The notes under the pieces are model-generated. The model saw only the letters and a list, made by a program, of their open reading frames with translations, was not told the DNA's origin and did no database searches. The position numbers and the translations under genes are program-made. Positions 46,241 through 57,675 of a stretch of 64,000 bases of DNA are shown here, piece by piece (within the stretch, counting starts at the first letter, position 1; each line of letters opens with the position of its first letter). This stretch comes from Flaccisagitta enflata (taxonomy: Eukaryota > Chaetognatha > Sagittoidea > Aphragmophora), in assembly GCA_965153355.1 (NCBI GenBank), contig OZ231127.1, positions 6,262,001 through 6,326,000 on the forward strand, in the 5' to 3' direction.

Positions 46241-46571
46241 CCGACTACTCAGTCTGACCCGGCTACTCAGTCTGACCCGGCTACTCAGTCTGACTTGGCT
46301 ACTCAGTCTGACCCGAATACTCAATCTGACCCGGCTACTCAATCTGACCCGGCTACTCAATCTGACCCGGCTACTCAATCTGACCCGGCTACTCAATCTG
46401 ACCCGGCTACTCAATCTGACCCGGCTACTCAATCTGACCCGGCTACTCAATCTGACCCGGCTACTCAGTCTGACCCGGCTACTCAGTCTTACCCGGCTAC
46501 TCAGTCTGACCCAGCTACTCAGTCTGACCCAGCTACTCAGTCTGACCCGGCTACTCAGTCTGACCCGGCTA
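46241..46571. repeat. 18-bp minisatellite, ~18 copies
   Basis: CTACTCAGTCTGACCCGG with CAG/CAA and CGG/CAG variants. Period 18 yields a hexapeptide repeat (ATQSDP) in one frame; no sign of a real gene around it. Confidence 0.95.
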
Positions 46572-46671
46572 CCAATTGCATACCTTTAAGTCCATGATGG
46601 CATACCTTGAAGTCCATGATGGCATTCCTTGAAGTCCATGAAAGCATACCTTATAATCCAACAATAATCAA

Positions 46672-46882
46672 AAAAATTTTTTTTTTCAAAAAAAAAAAAA
46701 AAAAATTTCAAAAAAAATTTCAAAAACATTTCAAAAAAAATTTCTAAAAAAATTTCAAAATAATTTAAAAAAAAATTTCAAAAAAATTTTCAAAAAAAAT
46801 GTTCAAAAAAAATTTTCAAAAAAAAAAAATTTTTCAAAAAAAAAATTTTCAAAAAAAAAATTTTCAAAAAAAAAAAAATCTT
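46672..46882. repeat. TTTTTC / AAAAAA low-complexity block
   Basis: Runs of A joined by TTTC or TTTTC. The same kind of block lies at 42270-42420, 42735-42915, 48487-48710, 52682-52775 and 60412-60605. Confidence 0.9.
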
Positions 46883-48715
46883 AAGTCCAGGAAATAATGT
46901 CACTAGATACAACATAGATACCCTTATATTTTCTTAACCAATACTCAGAATTTACTGAAATCTTGCAGGAGGAGCTTTAATTGATACAATGAACCTTCAC
47001 AACAAGTTTGAACAACATTGGTGAACCATTACTACCCTTCCCCTATGTAGAATGCACAAGTCCAGGAATCAATATTACTAGCAAAATACCCTAATATCTT
47101 CTAAACCAATTCTCAGAATTATCCGAAATCTTGCAGGAGAGCTTAAATTGATGCAAGTAACCTTCACAACAGGTTTGAACAACATTGGTGAACCTTTGCT
47201 ACCCTTCCCCTATGTAAATTGCACAAGTCCAGGAATTAATATTACTACAAAAATAATAGGCAAAGGGTATTAGATATTTATGAATGTTGTTGAAAGTTGG
47301 TACACAGGATAGTAATGCTGTAAAAATAACACTGACCAAGTTTCATCAACATCTGAGTACTGGTTCCCAAGTTTTTAAGGGTTGACACGACAAACAAACA
47401 AACAACAAACAACGACTCACTACACGATCAGTGCTATGTTATAGTCCTCGACGTAAACTGATCGTCGAGGACAAAAAGAATTCACATAACTTTGCTACCC
47501 TTTGCCTATGTAAACTGCTTAAGTCATAGTAATATATTGCAACATAAATAAGCTAAAATCTCATAAACCAGACATCAGATTTAATTCGAATTTTGCAGGG
47601 GTTATTTATTTACTACCCTCTACTTTTGTACCAAATTAGAAAAAAATTCACATACCTTTACTACCCTTTACCTATGTAAATTGCCAAAGTCCTAGCAACA
47701 TACTGCTAAATAAATAAGCATAGTAATATATTGCAACATAAATAAGCTAATATCTCATAAACCAGACTTCAGATTTAATTCGAATTTTGCAGGGGTTGTT
47801 TATTTACTACCCTCTGCTTGTATACCAAATTTTAAAAAAATTCATAAACCTTTTCTACCCTCTACCTATGTGATGTGTGCAACAATTTATCCTTTATAAA
47901 ACTCATACAATTATCCAAATAAGAAACATTAAACATTAAAGAAAATCTGAAAAAATACGGACATTTATATAGTGTAAGCTTCCATTACATACACATACAT
48001 ACCTAAAATATGGTTTTTTGAAACGCTATCAAATTTCCTCAGGCAGGGGCCAGTAGAGGAATGCCGGGCCCCTATACAATAAAAAAATCGGGGCCCCCCC
48101 CCATTCCCCTTCCTTCTCCCAATTTTTGCGCAAATGCCAGCCCGATGATAGCACATGCAGTTTTTGAAGTTTTGTTTACAGTTTCTAAACATTCATTATG
48201 AAGAACACAATTCAAACCAGTGTTGATCTGAGCACTTTGATCTGTGAGAAACAATAAAAAAAAAAAGCTTCAAAATTACAGTCCCCGACTGGGGACTGTA
48301 ATTTTTGAAGCTTTCTCGTTGCGTAAACGCAACTCGATGAGATACACGACAAAACAGTAATTTCAAGAAAAAAAGAAAATATTCAATATTCAATATTGTT
48401 TCAATGATGACAAAACTTGATAATGATAACAATAGTGGATGATGATGATGACAACAGTGATTGATAATGACAACAAAAATTTCAGAAAAAAAATATTCAA
48501 AAAAATTTTTCAAAAAAAAAAAATCAAAAATTTTTAAAGAAATTTTTCAAAAAATTTCAAACAAAATTTTTAAAAAATTTTCAAACAACATTTTTAAAAA
48601 AAAGTTTCAAACTGAATTTTCAAACAAAATTTTCAAAAAAATTTTCAAACAAAAATTTTCAAAAAAATTTTCAAAAAAATATTTTTTTTTTAAATTTTCA
48701 AAAAAATTTAGTAGT

Positions 48716-49744
48716 CGAGGATGATGACAGTAGTTGAGGATGATGACAGTAGTTGAGGATGATGACAGTAGTTGAGGATGATGACAGTAGTTGAGGATGA
48801 TGACAGTAGTTGAGGATGATGACAGTAGTTGAAGATGATGACAGTAGTTGAAGATGATGACAGTAGTTGAAGATGATGACAGTAGTTGAAGATGATGACA
48901 GTAGTTGAAGATGATGACAGTAGTTGAAGATGATGACAGTAGTTGAAGATGATGACAGTAGTTGAAGATGATGACTGTAGTTGAAGATGATGACAGTAGT
49001 TGAAGATGATGACAGTAGTTGAAGATGATGACAGTAGTTGAAGATGATGACAGTAGTTGAAGATGATGACAGTAGTTGAGGATGATGACAGTAGTTGAAG
49101 ATGATGACAGTAGTTGAAGATGATGACAGTAGTTGAAGATGATGACAGTAGTTGAAGATGATGACAGTAGTTGAAGATGATGACAATAGTTGAAGATGAT
49201 GACAGTAGTTGAAGATGATGACAGTAGTTGAAGATGATGACAGTAGTTGAAAATGATGACAGTAGTTGAAAATGATGACAGTAGTTGAAGATGATGACAG
49301 TAGTTGAAGATGATGACAGTAGTTGAAGATGATGACAGTAGTTGAAGATGATGACAGTAGTTGAAGATGATGACAGTAGTTGAAGATGATGACAGTAGTT
49401 GAAGATGATGACAGTAGTTGAAGATGACAGTAGTTGAAGATGATGACAGTAGTTGAAGATGATGACAGTAGTTGAAGATGATGACAGTAGTTGAAGATGA
49501 TGACAGTAGTTGAAGATGATGACAGTAGTTGAAGACAGTAGTTGAAGATGACAGTAGTTGAAGATGATGACAGTAGTTGAAGATGATGACAGTAGTTGAA
49601 GATGATGACAGTAGTTGAAGATGATGACAGTAGTTGAAGATGATGACAGTAGTTGAAGATGATGACAGTAGTTGAAGATGATGACAGTAGTTGAAGATGA
49701 TGACAGTAGTTGAAGATGATGACAGTAGTTGAAAATGATGACAG
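48716..49744. repeat. 19-bp minisatellite, ~54 copies
   Basis: GATGATGACAGTAGTTGAA with rare GAG, AAA or shortened units (near 49418, 49532 and 49548). Continues at 50649-50746 beyond the hAT MITE. Confidence 0.97.
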
Positions 49745-50648
49745 CAGGGTTGGAAGGGTGGATTAATCCATTTGAAAAAATCCTGGATTAATCCAAATGG
49801 ATAAAATGGATTTTTTCAAAAGAATTTTTGAAAAAATCTTGATTTTTAGGATTTTTTCAAATTTTTGGCAAAAATGACCGAACTTTGGAGGAAAATATTT
49901 TTAAATGATTTCTAGTCCTAAATGAGACTAACTTTAGTTTTCTCACATTCACAAAATTCATTCATTTATTCATTCATTCATTCATAGATTTGTTCAGCCT
50001 CCGAATGTAAGAGGGTTTGTGTTTCTGAGATATTTTCACCTGCTCATGACCTCAAGCACCTTCAACTCTGTGCGATTGAATCCATGATACAGTTGACAGC
50101 TAACAATTTATTACATAAATTACATATTAAGTCGCATGCTACACGACTCTACACCCTGCTTTGTTGGTCACACTTAGTTTAGGATTTTTGGCCTCACCGC
50201 TCCTGACCAAATGATCTGGTGACCTCAATTAAGGCCCCAGTCCACCCGCACGCGACTGAGGCAGCCATGTATTCTGTCTTGTTTCAAAAATGCGCTATTC
50301 ATATTTTCTTATTAAACAAATAGTTTTACCTTTTTATCATATCTTTGTGTATGAAATTTTCGCAGGAATATACCTTTGAACTTAAAAATGATAAACCCCA
50401 TTTTCTTTATCTACCACAGGCCATTTCTGTTACAATCGTGATATATTATTATATTAATCGTTTCTGTTATTCATCACATTTAATCATTTTTTGCCCTATA
50501 TCAACTTTATAACGAGTCATTAATCACATCGTATAGCACATTTTTGAAAAAAATCCACAACTTTGAAAAAATCCATGATTTTATCCAGATTAATCCAAAT
50601 GGATTAATCCAATTGAATTTTTTCAAAAGAAATGGATTATTTAACAAC
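49745..50648. mobile_element. hAT-like MITE inserted in the 19-bp array
   Basis: Left end CAGGGTTGGAAGGGTGGATT. Subterminal ~65-base inverted repeats built on GGATTAATCCATTTG and GAAAAAATCC. Flanking ATGACAG occurs on both sides (49738-49744 and 50649-50655). The right CCTG appears lost. Confidence 0.7.
50129..50283 (+). mobile_element. Helentron-like element, family 1, innermost insertion
   Basis: Head AAGTCGCATGCTACACGACTC, subterminal CACGCGACTGAGG, tail CTGTCTTGTTTC. The GTCC microsatellite is almost lost. Confidence 0.75.
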
Positions 50649-50746
50649 ATGACAGTAGTTGAAAATGATGACAGTAGTTGAAAATGATAACAGTGGTTGA
50701 AAATGATGACAGTAGTTGAAGATGATGACAGTAGTTGAAGATGAAT
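50649..50746. repeat. 19-bp minisatellite, continuation, ~5 copies
   Basis: Same unit as 48716-49744, separated by the hAT MITE. Confidence 0.92.
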
Positions 50747-50869
50747 CTTGAAATTCTTGATGGCAAACCTAAAGAAAAATCAGAATGTAATAAATGAGCA
50801 AGTAAAAGAATTCATCAACTCCAATCCTCTACAAAAATCGCCTAAGTCCTAGTAACATATTACTACATT

Positions 50870-51360
50870 AATAAGCTTATATCTTATAAACCAGACTTCA
50901 GATTTAATTCGAATTTTGCAGGGGCAGTTCAATTAATATCTTTTACTGGTATACCAAATTAAAAAAAAAATTCACATAACTTTGACACCCTTTGCCTATG
51001 TAAACTGTCTAAGTCATAGTAACATATTACTACATAAATAAGCTAATATCTCATAAACCAGACTTCAGATTTAATTTGAATTTTGCAGGGGTTATTTATT
51101 TACTACCCTCTACTTGTATACCAAATTAAAAAAAATTCACATAAGTTTACTACCCTCTGCCTATGTAAATCGCCTAAGTCCCAGTAACATATTACTACAT
51201 AAATAAATTAGCTAATATCTCATGAACCAGACTTCAGATTTAATTCGAATTTTGCAGGGGCTGCTTATTCAGTGACCCTTACTTGTATACCAAATCAAAA
51301 AAAAATTCACATAAGTTTACTACCCTCTGCCTATGTAAATCGCCTAAGTCCAGTAAAATA
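50870..51360. repeat. ~165-170-bp internal module, three tandem copies
   Basis: Each copy contains CATAAACCAGACTTCAGATTTAATT-like text and GCCTATGTAAACTGCCTAAG-like text. Also at 47520-47860 and 53120-53620. Confidence 0.85.
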
Positions 51361-52789
51361 TTACCATAAAAATAATAGGCAAAGGGTAGTAAAAGTTAGT
51401 GAATTTTTCTGAAAATTGGTACACAAGCTCCTATTGACCTATAAACAACACCAGCAAAGTTTCATAAAATTCTGAAGTCTGGTTCCAAAAATATGAGAGG
51501 GTTTTAAACAGACAAATGAACAAACAGACAGACAGACTACACATCACTGCTACTTCATAGTCACCGACGAAAACTGTTCGTCGGGGACAAAAATAGGAGA
51601 GATGGAATAAAATGAAGGAAACAATTACTTATAAAGCAGGAGCAAGTTCAAGGAAGCAGGTTAAAGGATGCCAAATATTTTCTTATGTAGTAACATTGAA
51701 ATGTTTTTTGATCTGTGGAAGTATTATTATTCTGCCCTCTTCAGCAATCTGACCATAAGTTCGAGCAAAAAGAAAACAAATGCCTAACCGTGCTAGCAGA
51801 ATGTTTTGAATTGTCAGCTAAGGGCCCGGTTTTGCATACTATTCCCTCAGCCCCAGGTGCCTAGGTCCATGTTGGGTCCATGACTTATCTTTTTTTTTCT
51901 TTTTGTCCTTATTTTTCTTTTCCTTCTTTTTCCTCTTTTTTCTTCCTTTTTCTTTTCCTTTTTTTTTTTTTTTCCTTTTTCTTTTCTCTTTTCCCTACTT
52001 TTTTCTCTTCATTTCTAAGACCATTCAAGGGCCCTCCGGGCCCCCCCGAGGCCCGGGCCCCTAGACTTTGTCTAGGGTGTCTAGGCCTCTACAGGCCTCT
52101 GTCCTCAGGTATATACTTTTTACTAAATGTGTCATATTTCTTATATTTAAAACAAGATTTTAAGTGTATTTGAAAAAAATATATAAAACATTTTAGGGGA
52201 AGGGTATTGTTAAAGCTGTCCTCTGGCATTGATCGGGACCATCAACTCAGCCCAATTTTGGTTAAAATTTCCTGATTGAAAAAAAGGAACCAGGGTGTCC
52301 ATATCCCCAGCTGAGCCCCTTAATTCTAATTAGGGGGGTCGGAGAAAGGTGAATTTTTACTAAAATTGGTTAAGGTTATAATTACTTCTTAGTGATTAAA
52401 GGGAAAAAGCCTTCATCTTCAGAGAAGATATATCATGGGATGATAGGTCACCATGAGGGGTAAAAGGTTTTGTACATGTTCATAAAAATTATCAACAATT
52501 GAAATAATTAATAAAAATTGTTATAATAACAAACCATTCAGTTTCTGGTCATCAGTCATCAGTCATCACCTAAGTCCCAGCTAAATATTACTACAAAAAG
52601 CTTCAAAATTACAGTCCCCGACTGGGAACTGTAATTTTTGAAGCTTTCTCGTCGCGTAAACGCGACTCGAGAAGATACACTAAAAAAAAAAAAAAAAAAA
52701 AATTTCAAAAAAAATTTTTTTCAAAAAAAAAAAATTAAAAAAAACAAAAAATTTTGAAAAAATTTTTTTTGAAAAAATAATTGATGTCC

Positions 52790-52985
52790 ATGATGGCATG
52801 CATACCTTAAAGTCCATGACGGCATACCTTTAAGTCCATGACGGCATACCTTAAAGTCCATGACGGCATACCTTAAAGTCCATGACGGCATACCTTAAAG
52901 TCCATGACGGCATACCTTAAAGTCCATGACGGCATACCTTAAAGTCCATGACGGCATACCTTAAAGTCCATGACGGCACACCTTG
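52790..52985. repeat. 22-bp minisatellite, ~9 copies
   Basis: Unit holding AAAGTCCATGACGGCATACC. Diverged single units of the same kind occur near 42130-42230 and 46590-46650. Confidence 0.93.
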
Positions 52986-53049
52986 AACATTAAACACTGA
53001 AGTCCAAGAAGGCAAACCTTGGTCCTTGGAGTCCTTGACGGCAAACCTT

Positions 53050-53068
53050 TTTGTGTGTGTGTGTGCGT

Positions 53069-53104
<36 letters not shown>

Positions 53105-53105
53105 A
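53050..53105. repeat. (TG)n / (CGTG)n microsatellite
   Basis: TG run interrupted by CG. Confidence 0.95.
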
Positions 53106-54096
53106 CTCCCACAACAGTAATATATTACTACATAAATAAGTTTATATCTCTTAAACCAGACTTCAGATTTAAATCGAATTTTGCAGGAGCTGTTTAATTG
53201 ACATTATTTACCTGTTTACTAAGTTTTAAAAAAATTCGTAAACTTTTACTACCCTTTGCCTATGAAAACTGCCTAAGTCCTAGTAACATATTACTACATA
53301 AATAAGCTAATATCTCATAAACCAGGCTTCAGATTTAATTCGAATTTTGCAGGGGTTGTTTATTTACTAACCTCTACTTGTAAACCAAGTTAAAAAAAAA
53401 TTCATAAACTTTTACTACCCTTTGCCTATGTAAACTGCCTAAGTCCTAGTAATATATTACTACATAAATAAGCTAATATCTTATAAACCAGGCTTCAGAT
53501 TTAATTCGAATTTTGCAGGGGTGGTTTATTTGCTATCCTCTACTTGTATACCAAACTAGAAAAAAATTCACATACTTTTACTACCCTCTACCTATGTAAA
53601 CCACCTAAGTCCCAGCTAAATATTACTACAAAAATAATAGGCAAAGGGTAGTAAAAGTTTATGAATTTTTCTGATAATTGGTACACAAGCTCCCATTGAT
53701 ATAAAAACAACACTGGTAAAGTTTCATGAACTTCTGAAGTCTGGTTCAAAAGTTAGAGAAGGTTTTACACAGACAGACAGACACACACACACACAGACAG
53801 ACTAGCACAAACAGGCTATCTCATAGTCCACCGACGAAAACTGTTCGTCGGGGACAAAAATAATAGGCAAAGGGTAGTAAAAGTTTATGAATTTTTTTGA
53901 AAATTGGTACACGAAGTCCTATTGACCTATTAACAACACCAGCAAAGTTTCATATAATTCTGAAGTTTGGTTCCAAAAATATAAGGTTTTAAACAAACGC
54001 CAAACGACAAACGAACAAACAGACGAACAAACAAACAGACTACGTATCACTGCTACTTCATAGTCACCGACAAAAACTGTTTGTCGGGGACAAAAA

Positions 54097-55030
54097 AATT
54101 TTCAAAATTTTTTTAAAGTCCAGGAAATAATGTTACTAGACTAGATACATCATAAATACCCTTATATTTTCTTAACCAATACTCAGAATTTACTGAAATC
54201 TTGCAGGGGAGCTTTGATTGATAAAATGAACCCTCACAACAAGTTTGAACAATGTTGGTGAACCTTTACTACCCTTCCCCTATGTAATTTGCACAAGTGC
54301 AAGAATTATATTCAGGGGTGTATATAATTGAGCGGCTTTTGATTTTATTCCCCCCCTGCCTTTGATTTTCATCCCCGTGACGCATTGCGTCGCGTTACAA
54401 AATCTATGATTTCCTTCCCTACAAAACAATAAAACAGTACATTATAGGTTTAAGTAGTGTTAAAATGTGTTGTAGTAATCAGAGACTACCATTTGGAATT
54501 ACCAAAAGTGTCAAATCTTCAAAAAATTTCTTTCTTCTTCTTTTTTAGCTTTTGATTTTTTTCCCCATCTCCAAACCCTTTGATTTTATTCCCCCCCCCC
54601 CACCGGGGGGGGGGGGAATGCTCAACTTTATACACGCCTGATTATATTACTAGCAAAATACCCTTATTTCTTCTAAACCAATACTCAGAATTATCTAAAA
54701 TCTTGCAGGGGAGCTTTAATTGATACAATGACCCTTCACAGAAAGTTTGATCAACATTGGTGAACCTTTACTACCCTTCCCTTATGTAAATTGCACAAGT
54801 CCAAGAAATAATATTACTACAAAAATAATAGGCTAAGGGTATTAAATATTCATGAATGTTGTTAAAAGTTGGTACACAGGTTAGTAATGCCCTAAAAATA
54901 ACACTGACCAAGTTTCATCAACATCTGAGTACTGGTTCTCAAGTTTTCGAGGATTGACACAAACAAACAAACAACAAATGACTCACTACACGAAAGGAAT
55001 TTTCAAGGCTATGTTATAGACCACATCAAG
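54097..55030 (-). mobile_element. Fragment of a family 3a-type element
   Basis: Matches the interior of 46191-47476 (CAGGAAATAATGTTACTAGA through GACTCACTACACGA) but has no termini of its own. Interrupted by the MITE at 54313-54640. Confidence 0.7.
54313..54640. mobile_element. hAT-like MITE, 328 bases, 8-bp TSD
   Basis: CAGGGGTGTATATAATTGAG at the left, inverted CTCAACTTTATACACGCCTG at the right, flanked by ATTATATT (54305-54312 and 54641-54648). Inside are TTTGATTTTATTCCCCCC repeats and a C11/G12 palindrome. Confidence 0.9.
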
Positions 55031-55775
55031 AAATAACTCGATATGGCCAAAAAAAAAAAGGCCAGTTGAAAGCAATGCAATTTTCTCATAACTGCAGCAA
55101 TCTCACAATTTCACCTTCGCCATAGAAAGTGATTTCGTGGGCCAGACTAAGCCATAGTATCACTAGGCAGAGAAAAGCTCAAGGACAATGAAAGATAGTG
55201 CAATAATCAAAATGGTTCCAGAGCGCGATGGCTGCAGATTCTGACCCCAAAATTCTTAAGTCATTTCCAAGTCATTCTTTCAGGGCAGCATGTAGTTGAG
55301 CCACTGATTTCCCTCCCTCAGTATTGAAATAGCAATTCTAAGAAAGCGGTATCCAATCATGTTGCAGTAATTATGTAAAGTTTTAGTCCTCAATTTTCCC
55401 CTTGGATTTTTAGTCGCGTGAACGGACCGACAGGGCAAGGTGTAGAGTCGCGTGTCCACAACTAAAAATCTTTCTTTTCTCAAAATTTTGTTTTAAAACT
55501 TGAAAAATGCAAAAAACCTCTAAAAAACCTTAACTTTTTAAAAAATGCTTATTTAAGAGTTTTTTTTTATTTGAAGTTGTTCTCCTCAATTTTAAGCAAT
55601 GAAACTCGCTTTTTCCACATAGTGTTTAATGAGGAATCTGAATCTGGCCTCAGTTTAGAGATAAATGACTAAAATCTTGGTCCCTTTAAATGTGAGCCAA
55701 TTTTCAACTACAATATGACAATTGTTTAAGACCTTGTACAGTGAAGAAATTTAAAGAATACATTACATCAAAACA
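55031..55775. other. No gene seen; family 1b remnant at 55411-55468
   Basis: TAGTCGCGTGAACGGACCGA joins directly to AAGGTGTAGAGTCGCGTGTC: two heads around a deleted body. Otherwise nothing recognised. Confidence 0.45.
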
Positions 55776-55976
55776 AAACAAGGCCGGATACACGCTACCC
55801 TAGTCGCGTGCGGATGGGCAGGAGCAGTACTGGAGAAGGTCACTAGGGCATCTGGGCAGGAGCCGTATGCTAATAAAGCTAAAAACCGCCGAAAGAGTAA
55901 AAAGGGGACCGACCAACCGACCAACCGACGGACCGACATAGCGGGGTGTAGAGTCGCGTAGCATGTGACTAAAAAT
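55776..55976 (-). mobile_element. Helentron-like element, family 1
   Basis: AAACAAGGCCGGATACACGC, CCGACCAACCGACC microsatellite, inverted head GTCGCGTAGCATGTGACTAA. Confidence 0.85.
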
Positions 55977-56355
55977 CTAGGCCTCCCTTTCAGTCCACCC
56001 ATGAGAAAAATGTATTATCCTCAGCGTACTGCAGAGCTGTTGGAGCTAGGATCCTGCTTGGACACTTCTTATGATCCAGTCCTTCCTCGTCGTCTATCGA
56101 TTTTGTTTACGTCCGTTCATTGCCATTTCATTGGTGACTCTTTGCGTCATATATTGATGTCTCTCTCCCGTTTGTTATTCCAGTTTAGGAGAGGCATCTG
56201 GTTCTAGGGCATTATCTATACCTTTTCTACCTCATACGCGATATACAGCTTTTCTACGTCTACATTCCCTTCTCCAGTGATCTGCATCCAGATATCTACT
56301 TTATGGCATATATATATATATATATAGACTCTCCTCAACGGCTATCGGCGAGATA
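55977..56355. other. No gene seen; (TA)n at 56308-56326
   Basis: A 80-codon plus-strand frame at 55965-56207 has no recognisable domain. Confidence 0.35.
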
Positions 56356-57675
56356 CAGTGTGTTTTTTTTTTCAAATGCAACATTACATGACGGCATAAT
56401 TTGAAAAGTGATATAGATAATGGAATTCTGAAAAAAAGTTCCTGAAAGATAGTGTTAATGCATTTATGATATGTGACTCCCAGGATTTTTTCACAAAAGT
56501 TTGGTCCTTGGAACAAACATAGAAGTAGATGTCATCGAGGTGGAGGATTGCTAAAATAATTTTAACACGTTTAAACACGTTTTTTTTTTAAAACACATTT
56601 TAACACGCCCTAGAAATAACAGGTACAGTGTTAAAATGTGTTAAAACGTGTTAAACCCTCAGAGGAAGAAATTTTTCAAAAAATTTTCTAGTTTACAAAA
56701 AAATGGATCTTAACATAGCCACACTGTGTTAAAACCATATTAAAACTGTGTTAAAACCGTTTAAACACCGTGTTAAAACCGTTTAAACACCGTGTTAAAA
56801 CCATTCTAACACCATGTTAAAACCATTATAACAGTGTTAAAACCGTGTTAAAATTGTGTTAAAATCGATTGACATAGTTGTAAATGAATTCTAACGCAAT
56901 TCTATTTGAATTTTTACATGGTTCTTAAAAAAAACCTGCGGGGAAAAGTGTGGTAAAAGGTGTTAAAACATGATAAAACTGTTTTAACACCTGTCTTGAA
57001 AAATAACAGGTACATTGTGTTAAAATATGTTAAAATGTGTTATAACGTGTTGAAATTATTTTAGCAATCCTCCACCTGGTCATCATATCCAAATTGTTTC
57101 TTTACAAAAATTTGTCATTTGGACTGTTTCCCTTAAAATTGCTCTTATTTCTAAAAGAAATGAGCTACAGATACCAGATTGGTCCCAAATGGAAGGTATT
57201 TTGAAGTAGTTTTTGGGATAGCTTGAGTTGAAATGCTCATTTGATGTTTCGGATCGATTTGTGAACTGTGAATCAACTTATGATTAAAATTTTTGTCGAG
57301 ACATTTATTTTTTTCATGCCTGATGTGATATACCATTGAAGAAAAATTTCCCTGTACGTTTTTCTTAAAACTATTGCCAATTAGCTTTAATTTGAGACCA
57401 ATCTGGTATTTCTAGCTCAATCCATTTAGAGTTAAGAGCAACTTAAAGAAAACCTGTTTCGCCGAAAATCTAAAATAATAGTGTTTTTTGCTGATTTTGA
57501 ACATCATTTTGTCATTATTCAAAAGGTAAAGATTTTTATAAAAAAGTCCAAGGAGTTACACATCATAAAATGCATCACCATCAGCTTTAAGAAACTTTTT
57601 TCAGAATTCAATTATCTCTATTACTTTTTAGAGTTACGCCGTCATGTAATGTTGCATTTGAAAGAAAACATACTG
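56356..57675. mobile_element. Palindromic TA-flanked MITE, interrupted by FB-2 copy 2
   Basis: Left CAGTGTG...CAAATGCAACATTACATGAC and right inverted GTCATGTAATGTTGCATTTG with CATACTG end, flanked by TA (56354-56355, 57676-57677). Inner arms also pair (ACCAGATTGGTCCCAAAT / ATTTGAGACCAATCTGGT). Without FB-2 it is about 780 bases. Confidence 0.85.
56537..57078. mobile_element. Foldback element FB-2, copy 2, 6-bp TSD
   Basis: Ends GAGGTGGAGGATTGCTAAAA and inverted TTTTAGCAATCCTCCACCTG, flanked by GTCATC (56531-56536 and 57079-57084). Interior is degenerate GTGTTAAAACC repeats. Shorter and more diverged than copy 1. Confidence 0.88.

Larger units (their letters stand above)
46191..47476 (-). mobile_element. 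Helentron-like element, family 3a, nested in the outer family 3 copy
   Basis: Starts AGCTCAAAAACAACAGTCCTCGACTG (reading plus) and ends at the hairpin CCTCGACGTAAACTGATCGTCGAGG. Outer-element text ACCAAATTAAAAA / ATTCACATAAC resumes on both sides. Confidence 0.75.
48261..51594 (-). mobile_element. Helentron-like element, family 3, inside the hAT-like element
   Basis: Hairpin CTTCAAAATTACAGTCCCCG...CTGTAATTTTTGAAGC at 48268-48313, second hairpin TCGTTGCGTAAACGCAACTCGA, A/T block, 19-bp array, three ~170-bp modules (50870-51360), and end CACCGACGAAAACTGTTCGTCGGGGAC at 51560-51588. Confidence 0.8.
48044..52101. mobile_element. hAT-like DNA transposon, 4.06 kb including nested elements, 8-bp TSD
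   Basis: Termini CAGGGGCCAGTAGAGG and inverted CCTCTACAGGCCTCTG, flanked by TCCTCAGG (48036-48043 and 52102-52109). Element E copy 1 shows the empty site near 26327-26334. Its own sequence is only 48044-48262 and 51595-52101; a family 3 element fills the middle. No transposase. Confidence 0.85.
47872..52575 (-). mobile_element. Element E, copy 2, split by the hAT-like insertion
   Basis: 47872-48043 and 52102-52575 together match element E copy 1 in reverse. The break is at TCCTCAGG, present once in copy 1. Confidence 0.8.
52596..53860 (-). mobile_element. Helentron-like element, family 3, nested near the end of the outer copy
   Basis: Hairpin CTTCAAAATTACAGTCCCCG...AATTTTTGAAGC at 52600-52645 and end CCGACGAAAACTGTTCGTCGG at 53830-53851. 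Outer-copy text CTACAAAAA / TAATAGGCAAAGGG joins across it. Confidence 0.75.
42538..54096 (-). mobile_element. Helentron-like element, family 3, outermost copy, shattered by nested insertions
   Basis: Terminal hairpin (CTTCAAAATTATAGTCACCG...ATTTTTGAAGC) at 42538-42595 and the other end, CACCGACAAAAACTGTTTGTCGGGGAC, at 54065-54092. The intervening family 3 sequence resumes exactly across each insertion: 43636-45742, 46191-47476, 47872-52575 and 52596-53860. Internal modules are A/T blocks, a 19-bp array and a ~170-bp module (TTCAGATTTAATTCGAATTT). Confidence 0.7.

Noticed and set aside
46172-46597. ORFs on both strands with hexapeptide repeats (ATQSDP, LSSRVR)
   Set aside because: Produced by the 18-bp array inside a Helentron-like element; both strands are equally open.
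48716-49744. CRISPR-like regular repeats
   Set aside because: Head-to-tail 19-bp units with no unique spacers, in a eukaryotic transposon.
52880-52990. Possible coding of repeated KVCRHGL-like peptide
   Set aside because: Translation of the 22-bp minisatellite.
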